Below are positions 35,133-46,010 of a stretch of DNA of 64,000 nucleotides, piece by piece. Numbering within the stretch: the stretch's first letter is position 1; each line of letters opens with the position of its first letter. This stretch comes from Lytechinus pictus. Taxonomy: Eukaryota; Echinodermata; Echinoidea; Temnopleuroida; Toxopneustidae. The position numbers and the translations under genes are program-made. The notes under the pieces are model-generated. The model saw nothing but the letters and a program-made list of their open reading frames with translations, made no database searches and was not told the origin of the DNA. The stretch lies in NCBI RefSeq assembly GCF_037042905.1, contig NC_087247.1, positions 76,926,420-76,990,419 on the forward strand, in the 5' to 3' direction.

Positions 35133-36552
35133 AGCGCGTAGCCAGGGGGGGGCGGTGGGGGCGGTCGCCCCCCCCAAAACGTCCCCAAAAAGAAAAAAAA
35201 AAAGAAGGGAAAAAAGAGAGAAAAGGAAAAGGGAAGGGAGGAAAGGGAAGAAAGGTAGCTTTGTGTTTTTTTATTCTTTATTTTTTTTCTCAAAAGAGAA
35301 ACTCCTTCACTCTTGCTCTAAATTTATATATGAATTTTTCTTCCGCGCTGCGCGCGGTCAAATGACAATACTGAAGTTCTCCATTGTTTCCCAACCCTGT
35401 TTTTCCACCTCAGCTATATGTGTTTCTTGCGAGTTAAAGTTCAAATGTATACATTAGGGCATGGAATTAGAGTAAGGATAGGCCGAAGTATATGAAGTTA
35501 TCTTTTTTTTTAAATTGATCGCGCAACTTCTGGTCGGGTCGGCTCCGGGCAGGTAAAATCTTTATATCAATTTTTGCCGTCACCTCCATTAAGTCAACTT
35601 CTCCCGCTTTTCAGCTCATTACTAAACAACCATAATTTGGGGGCAAACAGGTACCTAATTTTAAAAGAGGAAGGTATAAAATTCGTATCGTATTAAATGA
35701 AAAAGTACAATATTTTTTAATCAAATTCTATTAAACTTCATGTCATTTCCCTGCACATTCATCTCCTGTCCTGTTTAGCGCCCTCATTTTGAATGACACT
35801 GAGGTTTCTTTATAATTCAAAATGAAGCGCTTCAGGATAAGTCAAAGAAATTAGGCATCCATTTTTATATAATTTCAATAAATCACAGAAGTTTCAACTT
35901 TTTGCGCACTATTTTCCTTGTAATGAAATTCAATAATCTTAGAAAATCAATTGAATTAGAGCCGATGGGGTATTAGAGATATCTGCATTTGATGAAACGT
36001 CCGCTCTTTGAAATTCCAGAGTTTCATTGCTCTGCGCGGGGAGGAATATCTTCCTCCCGGCATATACACTTCTTCTCCTCTGTTTTGCGAGTTAAAGATA
36101 TGCACTGTCGCTAAATTGTTTGTAATCAAATCTGATCTTTATAAGGGAAGTATTGAATATATCATTGAGAATACCTTTTTCTCGGGACCCTTTTCATGGC
36201 AAAAAATTGATAAAACGCTTCAACTCCCGAAGCGCGGTGTTATTATTAGGCTCCATTGTATTCCTTTTTTGTGCGTTCACAATCACTTTTGAAAACAAGG
36301 TTCATGAAAACAAGGTTCAAAATCACAATATAGTCAACTGAATTGGAGCTGATATAGGTACTAGAGACAAGAGAGACGGCTCCTTTTCATTTTAATTTAT
36401 GAAACACCAAAAGCTTTGCGCTTCGCGAGGGAGGGGGAAACTCCCCCTCCCTGCACCCACCCCCTAGGGAGCGCGCTACGCGCGCTCTGTAAGTGTTTGC
36501 ACGCTTCGCGTGCATATACCGCCCCCTCCAAAATGAAATCCTGGCTACGCGG
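35133..36552. mobile_element. Candidate terminal-repeat element with CGCGTAGCCAGG ends, ~1.4 kb
   Basis: CGCGTAGCCAGG at 35133 is repeated inverted as CCTGGCTACGCG ending at 36552. Inside each tip lie G- and C-runs and palindromic GC-rich blocks (CGCGCTGCGCGCG at about 35344; GAGCGCGCTACGCGCGCTC at about 36469-36487; GAGGAATATCTTCCTC at about 36041). No protein is encoded. Similar (C)GTAGCYAGG tips occur at about 19614 and 53678, so this is a family of ends. Confidence 0.5.
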
Positions 36553-36706
36553 TTGTATAATGATAAATCATTGACGACCGAGGGGCTTTTATTTGCCGTC
36601 ACCCTCAGCTAAAAGGGAGAGCGGGAGAGACTCGCAAAAGAAATCGGAGGAGAAGTGAGAGAGGAAAATGTAATAAAGAAGAAAAAATGGCCGCGTCGCA
36701 AAAAAG

Positions 36707-37894
36707 ACAACGGAAGGGGTATAAAGGCAGGAATAGGAAAATGATAAAATGAAAAAAAAAATGATTAAGAGGAAAGAAAATAAAAGGGAGAAGACAAGAC
36801 GAAAATGAGAGTTGGGCGACCGACAAATACCTATACCCTTCATTTAAAACAAAATAACTATTCAGCTCGCGCTTCGCGCCCGCATTGCCCGTTTGTTTTT
36901 ATTATTCATGTCTTGTTTCCAAAAGGGCTTAAAGTGTCTCGTTTTTTTCGGAATCAGGGGCGGAAATCTCTCCCAAAAAGTAGGGGGGGGGGGGACAAGG
37001 GGCTGGAAAATTTGACAAGCAAAAAAGGGGTTATCACCTTAAATTCAAGGTCACTTCGACGAAAATAAATTTGACAAGCAAAAAAAGGTTATCATCCCAA
37101 AGTAAGGTCATCTCATCCTAAAATACATGTTTTATTTCGATTTTGAATAATGTATTTCTTACCATCATAAAAGACCAAAAATAGTAGGGGGGACATTTGA
37201 TATTATGTCCCCCTACTATTTTGAGTAGGGGGGACACCCCCCCCCCCCTGCCCATGTTAAAGGGGAATCCAGCCTTGGCCATAAAATTTTGTGTTGGGAA
37301 GGAGAAAAATAGATTTAACAGAATGGTGAAAGTTTGAAAGAAATCGGACAAACAGAAAGTTATAGCTGCTTTAAAATTGAGATCACTAATAGTATGTAGA
37401 TTACAAATTGGCAACTGGGTAAGTAAATTATGACAAGGGGCAAGGACAACTTTCCCATAGGCCATGTACTTTATTATCAGGATTTGTGGTTTTCTGCTAA
37501 GTACCCATTCCCCTGGGGCAGTAATCTAAATATAACCCAGGTAGTATATTGTTTAATGTCCTCATGAAAGAAAAATATAATTTGAAATAAAACTTTTGGG
37601 AAAAATGACATTTTAGCCATAATATGTATTGGAGTACTTGGAAGAGTAGTCCTTGCCTTACATCACTATGACATCCCATATGCGGCCAATTTGAAGTCTC
37701 CATGGGTATAGTGATTACCAATATTTACAACTTTAAAAAATTCATAACTTTCTTGTTGTTTGTCCAATATTGTTCAAACTTTCACCTATCAACTTGTCTG
37801 AATTTTCTTTTTCTTATAAAAACAAGTTTTTATTTGGGTTGGATTCCCCTTTAATACTCTCGTGAATTTTGTTCATGAATTCATATGACACTCG
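36707..37894 (+). repeat. Tandem duplication, copy 1 (carries a MITE)
   Basis: The unit runs from ACAACGGAAGGGGTATAAAG to TCATATGACACTCG and is about 593 bp without the insert. It is nearly identical to 37899-38496, which follows directly. It contains GCTCGCGCTTCGCGCCCGC, a G-run near 36981, and an AGTAGGGGGGAC / GTCCCCCTACT hairpin (about 37180-37220). Copy 1 is interrupted at TTAA (37257) by a 590-bp MITE. Open frames of equal start in both copies are a consequence of the duplication. Confidence 0.85.
37261..37850. mobile_element. TTAA MITE, 590 bp, inside the duplicated unit
   Basis: TTAA at 37257-37260 and 37851-37854 flanks termini AGGGGAATCCA(G/A)CC and GGTTGGATTCCCCT. The same site in the second duplicate is a single TTAA (38453-38456) in CATGTTAATACTC, which proves the insertion and its 4-bp duplication. 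Internal inverted blocks include GAAAGTTTGAA and AGAAAGTTATAGC / ATAACTTTCTTG. The mobilising transposase (piggyBac or Kolobok) is not encoded here. Confidence 0.9.
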
Positions 37895-37898
37895 ACAA

Positions 37899-38496
37899 CA
37901 ACGGAAGGGGTATAAAGGCAGGAATAGGAAAATGATAAAATGAAAAAAAAAAAAAGATTAAGAGGAAAAAAAATAAAAGGGAGAAGACAAGACAAGACGA
38001 AAATGAGAGTTGGGCGACCGACAAATACCTATACCCTTCATTTAAAACCAAATAACTATTCAGCTCGCGCTTCGCGCCCGCATTGCCCGTTTGTTTTTAT
38101 TATTCATGTCTTGTTTCCAAAAGGGCTTAAAGTGTCTCGTTTTTTTTGGAATCAGGGGCGGAAATCTCTCCCAAAAAGTAGGGGGGGGGGGGGACAAGGG
38201 GCTGGAAAATTTGACAAGCAAAAAAGGGGTTATCACCTTAAATTCAAGGTCACTTCGACGAAAATAAATTAGACAAGCAATAAAAAAGGTTATCATCCCA
38301 AAGTAAGGTCATCTCATCCTAAAATACATGTTTTATTTCGATTTTGAATAATGTATTTCTTACCATCATAAAAGACAAAAAATAGTAGGGGGACATTTGA
38401 TATTTTGTCCCCCCCTACTATTATGAGTAGGGGGACACGACCCCCGCCCATGTTAATACTCTCGTGAATTTTGTTCATGAATTCATATGACACTCG
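37899..38496 (+). repeat. Tandem duplication, copy 2 (uninterrupted)
   Basis: Second copy of the ~595-bp unit with a few substitutions and indels. It preserves the empty TTAA target of the MITE in copy 1. Confidence 0.85.
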
Positions 38497-39190
38497 ATCT
38501 CTTTTAAGACTTATTTATTATTCATGTATTGCAGTTATAATCTGCCCTAGCTACACATGAGCATATAGGCTGATCAAGAGAAATATCTCTTAGAAAGTTG
38601 TAAAAGCAAATATTACCACTATTCTTATTGAAGCGATGTTTCTTATGAGGTAGGCCTATACTGAATTATGACCTGAAATAAATTCAGACATTCCTACATT
38701 GTTTACACTTAATTTTCATCTCATATTAAATTCACTAGTTGAATTAGTAGAGTAATCAGGCGTTACCATGGCAACATATCATTACCATGCATTCAAATGA
38801 ACTTATCCATGCAGAACACTCTGTTGTGTTCGAAATTTAATTCAAATGAGTTGGTCGAATCTATGTAGATTTTGGCATTTTTATTGTCATTTTCCACCAC
38901 TCATCTTTTCCCACCATAATGTTGATTTATGATGGCTATTCAATAAATGCCCCCAACGTACAAGGCCAAAGTTCACTGACCTTAAATTACCTTTGACCGT
39001 GGCATGACCTGAAACTCACTATAGGATTTTCACTGACTCCCTTATTTCTAAGTTTCATGATAGCTATAGAAACCTAGAGGCCTACTTCAAACTTATGATT
39101 ACATTTCACAAACTTATCCTGTTTTAAGATTTCAATGTTTACGACGCCGCCCGCGGGGCGCCGTCGGAAAAAAGCGGCGCCCTGTCTCTG
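38497..39190. other. Non-coding DNA with X-box-like motifs and a partial DR1 repeat
   Basis: GTTACCATGGCAAC lies at 38762-38775. From about 38925 to 39190 there is a single diverged unit of the DR1 repeat (TTCACTGACC, CTTTGACCGTGG, CCTGAAACTCAC), ending in its GC-rich GCCGTCGGAAAAAAGCGGCGCC-type segment. No gene. Confidence 0.6.
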
Positions 39191-39436
39191 CAGAGCTAGC
39201 AATCAAGACAACTTATTTTTCTGCGGAAAAAATTATGACAATTATGACAAGATAAGCCGTTACCATGGCAATGGATCTTTTGCAATTACTTTGATGACTT
39301 GATAGGCCTATATCTAGAAATTGAATTTGGAATGTTTAAGAATGATAGATTGGACCATTTAAATTGACAAGGGAATATGCCATATAGGCTCAATTATGTT
39401 ATCTTTTTAAACATATTAATCCGTTGCCATGGCAAC
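38762..39436. promoter_or_regulatory. Cluster of three X-box (RFX-type) motifs
   Basis: GTTACCATGGCAAC (38762-38775), GTTACCATGGCAAT (39259-39272) and GTTGCCATGGCAAC (39423-39436) occur within 675 bp. The first and third fit the RFX consensus GTHNYYATRRNAAC exactly; the second differs at the last base. The third sits in an 18-bp perfect palindrome. Function is inferred from the motif only. Confidence 0.4.
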
Positions 39437-41117
39437 GGCGGAAGGAGATATTTATGGAACTGGCAACAAGCAGATTCATGTTCAGCACCCTCAAAATAGA
39501 GGAAATGACACAAAAAATCAGATTCTAAAGAAAAGTCTACTTGAAAAATTATGACAAATCCGTTTAATAGGCCCTATACTTTAACAATGATTATCATGCA
39601 CAATCAGGGTGAGCGAAGTTAGGGCAGCTAGGCTGCTATCTCAAGGTATGCCCTCATTAATTCATTCACACAACAAATATTCATTCTGGAGAATTTGTCA
39701 TGATGACATATCAGATAAGAATATAACATTTTCATTGTTTTTATGAGTTTTTAAAATGTTTGACAAAAACCTCAATTTGGTGCAGTTGCGGTGGAGTTGA
39801 TCGAAGTTCAAACAGTTACCGGGTTAGTTTACACTTAAACGCAGTATTTCACGATGATTTATTAAGGGATTAATTTTATTTTTTCCACACTTCGTTTTTT
39901 CATGTAATGGTCTCCTCTTGGGTGCTTAATTATGGAAGTATACTAAACAATAAGGAATTTGGGACGAATTTAAAATGATAATCATAATAAGCAGCGTGCG
40001 CATCGCGCTTTTGAGGTGAATTGATTGGGCAGCGTACGGTACCGTTCCGGTATTGAATAGCCAAAGCTTCCAACCAGTAGTGGCGAAGCAGCATGCTCCA
40101 AAATACCAATGCATGACCGAATCGAAGCCAGGTCGGCTAGGCCTGGCGGCCTGGGATCGCTGAAGGTGCCTCATTGTTGGTGAATCGAAAGTTACACACA
40201 CGCACACAAACTCTCTACTTATGAATATTTATGAGCATTGCCGGCGAAGGGGCTGGTTTCGGCATTACGTCAGAATAATTATAGGTGAACTTTTGAACCC
40301 TTCTCCTGGCAGAGCTATCTAGACGTTGGTGAGGGGCGTGAAAGAGGGGATAGCGCGATCACTGGAGATGGCGCGCAGGGGAGAATAAAGCAAGGGGAGA
40401 GAAATAACAAGTACACCGACGTCTAGAATCTAGACTAACTCAAGTCCTGACCTGGCTGTTTTGAATTTCAGATTAATTTCTTTATTTCTTTTTTTTTCTG
40501 TTACAAAATCAAAGCAAAAATGTCGATCTAGTGACAATCTAGTATTCAAATCATTCAGATATTAATTTTGATTAGGCCTACCATAAAAATAGTTTGCAGC
40601 AATATACTAATAAAATCAATTCGCAAATAGTTCTAGACATTGGGGTCTAGATCTATAACGAATTGAAAGTGGCTGTGAGCGACGAGGTCACCATCATAGG
40701 CGTAGCAGCCCCAGCAAAAATTACTTACAAAAATTACTTACCCTAAATGCGGTTTCAAAATTGAAAATCTTACATGTTCTCTCCGATATAGATCAATCTC
40801 GAAGCGGTAGGCCTACAATGCAACATGAGATACTAAAGCGTAGCGTGCTGCAAAGCTGGTTCAGCGCGGCGCTCTTGCTACACGCTAGAAATTCATTACT
40901 CGCCATCACTGAACTATACCACTACGGTACGAAGTGGTATAGTTCAGTGTTCGCCATACAGCGTGCGCGTGCATACGTGCTATACAATCGTAACCTGTTG
41001 AATGAATATGTCTACTGCCCTCTTTCGATAAAGGCATGTACATGTACATTGCTCAAAATTCTTATTTTGCGGAAAATAATGGACAATTAGCGGAAAATCC
41101 TAAAAAAATAAAAAAAG
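39191..41117. other. No gene recognised
   Basis: A perfect inverted repeat with 17-base arms and a 9-base loop lies at 40907-40949 (arm CACTGAACTATACCACT). The region around 40240-40470 is purine-rich. Open frames here have no recognisable motif. Confidence 0.5.
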
Positions 41118-41889
41118 CAGAAATGTTGGGAGGTCTGCTCGTCGAAGAGATCTTACGGGATAAGTTTGGCATAGCTACACGCAGGGTGCGACATAAGCGC
41201 TTGCCCGATTGCCCGGGGCAAGTAAAAGTTAGAGTCGGGCAAGTGTTTTGAAGCAAAGACAAAAACTGCTTGCCCGAATCGGGCAAGCAAAATTCTCCTA
41301 AGGAAATTATATTTTACAAAGATTCCCCATATTTCACCATCAAAATATAGAAAAGAAAAAGAGACAAAAAAAGCAATATAATTAATTTCTTCTTTCGAAT
41401 TGCAAAATTTGCGCCATATTCTGCAATAAACACACAGCTCAGAGACGTACACACACACACAGAATCAATGGCAGTCTAGCATACCTAGCCTAGCTAGCGC
41501 CTAGTCCACGCAGCCGATGCATGTAGTAAAGTTTATACGGAGTACGGTGCTGCACGAACGAAGTTTGCTCTGGAAGAAATCTCCCACAGAACTGTCAAAT
41601 TCACATTTCTTACCAATGAAAATTCTTGTAGTGTCCATATTTCCTAAAAATTGGTGGTAGCTCTGTCATTTGTAAGCGGTAAAAGGAGAAATTTTCACTT
41701 CTGTTTTGCTTAAAAAAGATCGGGTTTCGAATGATCGTCTGTATCGCACACACTGAAATACATTGTTTGACAGTCCCACATATGCATTTGTGTGTATGTT
41801 GATAAACGTGGCTTCTTTCGTAACTGTTTTTTTAGCCAAGGAAATTGATAAAATTTTCTTCTTTATTTACGACTGGATAGTTTGAGCTT

Positions 41890-43190
41890 TCTTCCTCTCT
41901 ATTTTCTTTCTTTCTGCCTATCTTTCCTTCTTTTGAATCTCTCTTTATTTCTTAAAATTTCCTTCCTTCTTTTGTTCATTTTTTCTGTTACTATACTATA
42001 GCTGTCTTTCTTTTTGTCATTCTTTTCTTTCTATCTTTTTTTCTTTCTTCCTTCCATCCAACCTTTGTTTACCTATTTCTTTAATCCTTCCTTCACTTTC
42101 CCCTTCCTTTCATTCTTTCTTACTGTCTTCCTTCCTTCCATCCATTCTTTAACTTTTCTTCCTGTCTTTTTTTCTTCTTTACTTTCTTCATCCCTTTCAT
42201 TCTTTCTTTCCTTCCTTCATTCCTTCCTTTCTTTTTGTCTTTCATTCTTTCTTTCTCCTTCCTTCCTTTATTTCTGTCTTTCGTTCTTTTGATCTTTCTT
42301 TTTTCCATCCATCCTTTCTTTTCTTCCTTATTTTTTCTTTCTGTCTTCCTTAATTCATCTAGCTCTTTCCTTCATTTCTTTCTGTCTTTCATTCTATCTT
42401 TTTTTTTCTTCCTTCCTTCCATCTATCATTATACCTTTTCTTTCTTCCTATCTTCCTTCTTTCCTTTCTCTCGTTTTCTTTCTTTCTCTTTTCCTTCCTT
42501 CCATCAATCCTTTACCTTTTCTTTCTTCCTTTCTTTCTTTTTACCTTTTTTCTTTCTTTTTCTTTATTTATTTGTTCCTTTCTTTCCTTCCTTTCTCTTC
42601 CCCTCAGTTTTTTTTTTCTAATTTCTTTCTTTCCTTCCTTCTTTCTTTCTTCCTTTCTTTCTTTCCTTCTTTCTTTCTGATTTTCCTTTTTTTTTTCTTT
42701 GGTTCTTTTGATCTTTCTTTTTTTTCCATCCATCCTTTCTTTTCTTCCTTATTTTTTCTTTCTGCCTTCCTTCATCTCTTTCCTTCATTCCTTCCTTCAT
42801 TTCTTTCTGTCTTTCGTTGTATCTATCTTTTCTTTTTTTCCTTCCTTCCATCTATCCTTATACCTTTTCTTTCTTCCTTTCTTCCTTCTTTCCTTTCTCT
42901 CGTGTCCTTCCTTTCTGTTTACCTTTTTTCTTTCTTTTTTTCCTTTTATTCGTTCCTTTCTTTCCTTCCTTTCTCTTCCTCTCATTTTTTTTTCAATTTT
43001 TTTTCTTTCCATCCTCTTTTCCCTTCTTTCTTCCTTTCTTTCTTTCTTTCCATCTTTGTCTTCCCCGCAGCCATTCTCTCTCTTTCTTTATTTATTTCTT
43101 TTTTTTATTTCTTCCTTTATTTCTTTGTCCTTTCTGTCTTCTTACTTTTTTTTCATTCATTCTCTCCCCCTCTCTTATTTTTTTTCTCTG
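41890..43190 (+). repeat. Polypyrimidine tract (CTTT/CCTT)n, ~1.3 kb
   Basis: The + strand is almost only C and T for about 1.3 kb, interrupted by short blocks such as CATCCATCC and TACCTTTT. Long open frames on both strands (Phe/Leu/Ser-rich or Lys/Arg/Glu-rich) come from the composition and are not genes. Confidence 0.9.
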
Positions 43191-43252
43191 GTTATTTTCA
43201 GTGTTTTCCCCTTTTTTATTGTGTGTCCTAGTCCCCTCCAAAATATATGGAA

Positions 43253-43668
43253 AATATATGAGATTAGGAAATTAATTAAAGAGCATATTTACCATATATT
43301 TTGTCATGATGTTCAAGATAAAAATCATTAAAAAAAAGAAATACAACTACAAGGTTTTGAAGCAACAAAACTTTGTTTTGAAGGATTTTTTCGGGCAAGT
43401 GAAATCTATATTCGGGCAAGTATTTTCAAACTAGTTGAAAATTTACTTGCCCGACTGGGCAATATATGAGATTAGGAAATTAATTAAAGAGCATATTTAC
43501 CATATATTTTGTCATGATGTTCAAGATAAAAATCATTAAAAAAAAGAAATACAACTACAAGGTTTTGAAGCAACAAAACTTTGTTTTGAAGGATTTTTTC
43601 GGGCAAGTGAAATCTATATTCGGGCAAGTATTTTCAAACTAGTTGAAAATTTACTTGCCCGACTGGGC
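43253..43668 (+). repeat. Exact 208-bp tandem duplication
   Basis: 43253-43460 and 43461-43668 appear identical by eye. Each copy contains TTTTTCGGGCAAGTGAAATC and ends in CTTGCCCGACTGGGC. Confidence 0.85.
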
Positions 43669-43975
43669 AAGTGCTTCAAAAAAGTTATGTAGCACCCTGC
43701 TACACGCATCGAGAGGGCTCATCACGATGGGGCAAAACGCGATAATCGGCCACGTCACATACTCGTCAAGATGCTCTCTTATCGCGATAAAATACAAGTG
43801 ATAAAAAGCGTCCGGGTAAAGCTCAAGAATGCAGTTTTTTTGTTTTTTTGATGATCTCATCAAGATGGATCTAGTCGAGAAGCGAAAGTGGGATGTACGA
43901 GTCAAGACCTTGTATAACTCAGGGACTAAGCTACGTTTCTATGCAGGGAAATGGAGAGGTAATGGTGGAGAGCCT

Positions 43976-44807
43976 TGTAATTTTTTTTTCTTCCATACAG
44001 TAAGTATCAATTTCGTCCTCAATGGAAGCGCCCCCCCCCCCCCCTGGGAGACGATAAAAAATGGAAGGCTGACAAGGGTACATGGAGTATGCAGCCATAC
44101 AAACCCAAAACACTTTGCATGCCTACACCCTGTACCATAGTTGGCGTACACTGTAAATCAGTCAACACTGAATGCATGAATGAAGAAAGAAAAACTTTGA
44201 TCATGCAAATAGGTCTATACATACTGTAAGAAGTTCACCTTGAGATGGCCATGTCCACTTCTTATCTGACAGCTATTATAAACTAGCCTACCATTACCAA
44301 GGCTATTATTAATTGCTGACCATGTTCACAAGGCAAACAATACACATGTATGTAGTTCACTGCATGCAGTCAAAACAGAAGAAACCAATTGTTTACAGTT
44401 AATAGGTTTTCCTTATCTCAGTAGATGCATTATATTGACTAGTTGTAATCCTCCATCTACTAAAAAGGAGGGGATCAGTCATCTGTTTATTGTTGTGGGA
44501 AGAAAATGACCTTCAGAGAGCCATGACCTTGTACTCATGCTTGGAAGTATTAAAGATCATGAAACCTTACAGAGTTCATTATTGGTTGAATGAAGTTTAT
44601 GGTGAATTATGACTACTGCTAACATTTGACGGAAAATCAGAGAGGTCACAATCGTAATGGGGGTAGAAAAAAATTTCTTGAAAAAGAAATAAAGGAAAAT
44701 ACCAAAAGAGAGTTTTAAAAAAACACCATTCACTTTCTCAATGACAGGTAAAATTTAATTTAAAAAAAATCTTGACAAATACATGCGCATACATGTATGG
44801 TACACAC
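43976..44807. other. Probable DSTYK intron, no feature recognised
   Basis: It contains a C16 run (about 44029-44044). No coding exon following DSTYK exon 2 was recognised. Confidence 0.45.
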
Positions 44808-46010
44808 CTGTAAATCTGTAATTTCCAGCCTGTTCAAGTAAGTCTTCTGTCATGTCTGCAACTGTACTCTGAATCAAGTTTCGAAGCTGCTCCTGCTTTT
44901 GGTTTGTAAGGTCTTTCAGGGAATCAAAGAGCTCATTCTCTCTTTGCCTTGCATATTCTATTCGCTTTGGGGTCACAAGGATGTCTCTCTGCATGTCAAA
45001 AGCTGTGGTAATGAACAGATTCATGCAGTGCTGGTGAAGATCATGCATCGCAGTGCAGCATCTGATCAAGTAATATTGTAAGGAGCGACGAATGAATTGC
45101 ACAATAGCTATAGAGTTAAAGAGATCCTCCACCTGGTTGACAATAGTAAACACATCAAGCACACCACGTATTCTACCATTCTCCTCAGGAATGTTGATAA
45201 ACCCTGCCCTGAACAGCTGATTTGTTATACTAGGTCTCTGATTTGGTGTAGGTCTACACCTACGACGTAATCTTGCACCTAGCCCACAGTGTCTTTCCCG
45301 TTCTACCTCTATCCTCTCATCAGTATCATATGCAGAATCCTCATCAAAGTCTTCATGAGCATCTTCTACAAGACGCCTTTCCCTATTTGCCACCACTGGT
45401 TCACTGGGCTCTCTGCAGTCCACAAATAATATAGGAAGAGTTCCTGCACAATTCTGAAGTTCCTGCAAATCACGAAGGTTGTCCTCTGATAGCTCATCTT
45501 TGTCAAAACAGTACAACAGCACCGGGAGAACATTATTAGTGCACACATTATAAGCCTGTGATATCGTTATTCCAGGACAGTTGTGTGGAGTAACAAGAAT
45601 TTGAAGTTTGGATTGTAGAAGGGGATGATTTAGTGTTGCCTCTGTGGTTGCACTTAGCATACATGTATCTTTATGATGCTCCTCCTTCACCAACATCTCT
45701 AATCGAGGAATACCTGTCCAAGAATTTCTCATTACAGGAGATCCTGACTCTTCATTCAGCAGCTCAAAGCTGTTGGTCAGAGTCAACCTAGTATTCCGCT
45801 GGGAACCATATTTCAGATGTGCAGCTCGCCATGTCTTCTTATTATCAGAATCATCCACAATTTGAAAGAGATCTTCCCTAAATATCTTATTGATAAGGGT
45901 TGCTTTACTTGTGTAGGTCTGACCAAAGATGACAAGAGCTGGCGGATTCTTTGTTACTTTTCCAACAACATCATCTGCTTCTGGTGGTAACACAAGTGTC
46001 GACATAATTT
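44808..46010 (-). CDS. DSTYK: DSTYK (dual serine/threonine and tyrosine protein kinase), exon 2, partial gene
   Basis: A 1203-bp internal exon with acceptor CTAATTCCAG (ending 46011) and donor GTGTGT (44807) encodes 401 codons. It matches the N-terminal non-kinase region of DSTYK: a TLVLPPEADD start, the ALVIFGQ...LINKIF segment, LKYGSQRNTRLTL, the LLYCFDKDELSEDNL segment and the conserved AFDMQRDI-VTPKR-EYARQRENEL region. DSTYK is a cytoplasmic dual-specificity kinase linked to FGF/ERK signalling and cell death; its kinase domain is at the far C-terminus and not seen here. GQTYTSKAT sits where a P-loop would be but lacks the canonical GK(S/T). An acidic insert (about 45290-45380) looks longer than in vertebrates. 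Ends in phase 1. Gene identity is firm; exon borders are inferred. Confidence 0.9.

Larger units (their letters stand above)
41183..43699. mobile_element. hAT-like non-autonomous element 1 with polypyrimidine core, 2.5 kb
   Basis: CTACACGC at 41175-41182 and 43700-43707 is an 8-bp target duplication. The termini are (C)AGGGTGCGACATAA (left) and TTATGTAGCACCCTG (right). Subterminal DNA on both sides is full of CGGGCAAG/CTTGCCCG. The interior has a unique block (41520-41900), then ~1.3 kb of almost pure pyrimidine (CTTT, CCTT), then a 208-bp tandem duplication. No transposase. The unique block and pyrimidine core are shared with element 2 at 50147-52263, while the subterminal repeats are not. 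Confidence 0.85.
41118..43975 (+). pseudogene. LINE ORF1 C-terminal fragment, split by an hAT element
   Basis: The sequence before the hAT element (41118-41182) reads LLVEEILRDKFGIATR, and after it (43708 on) IERAHHDGAKRDNRPRHILV, then KMLSYRDKIQVIKSV. Joined at the duplicated target the frame is continuous. The IERAH motif followed by RPRHILVK is the classic C-terminal domain entry of L1/Tx1-type ORF1 proteins. Around 43830 a T-run causes a frame change, after which DDLIKMDLVEKRKWDVRVKT continues the same domain in another frame, ending near 43975. No RT follows. It is a decayed partial copy, possibly of the same family as 30215-30778. Confidence 0.7.

Noticed and set aside
36805-38272. Two similar frames starting MRVGRPTNTYTLHLK, possible gene duplicates.
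   Set aside because: They are the same non-coding tandem duplication; the frame diverges after the poly-G indel and no family is recognised.
42014-43331. Several long overlapping open frames on both strands rich in Phe/Ser/Leu or Lys/Arg/Glu.
   Set aside because: They are produced by the (CTTT/CCTT)n composition, which contains few stop triplets. No motif, no codon bias of a gene.
43651-43905. Minus-strand frame as DSTYK exon 3.
   Set aside because: It is antisense to the LINE ORF1 fragment and the hAT tip and shows no DSTYK similarity.
43829-44140. 103-codon + strand frame as a separate gene.
   Set aside because: Its first part is the frameshifted continuation of the LINE ORF1 C-terminal domain; the rest is non-coding.
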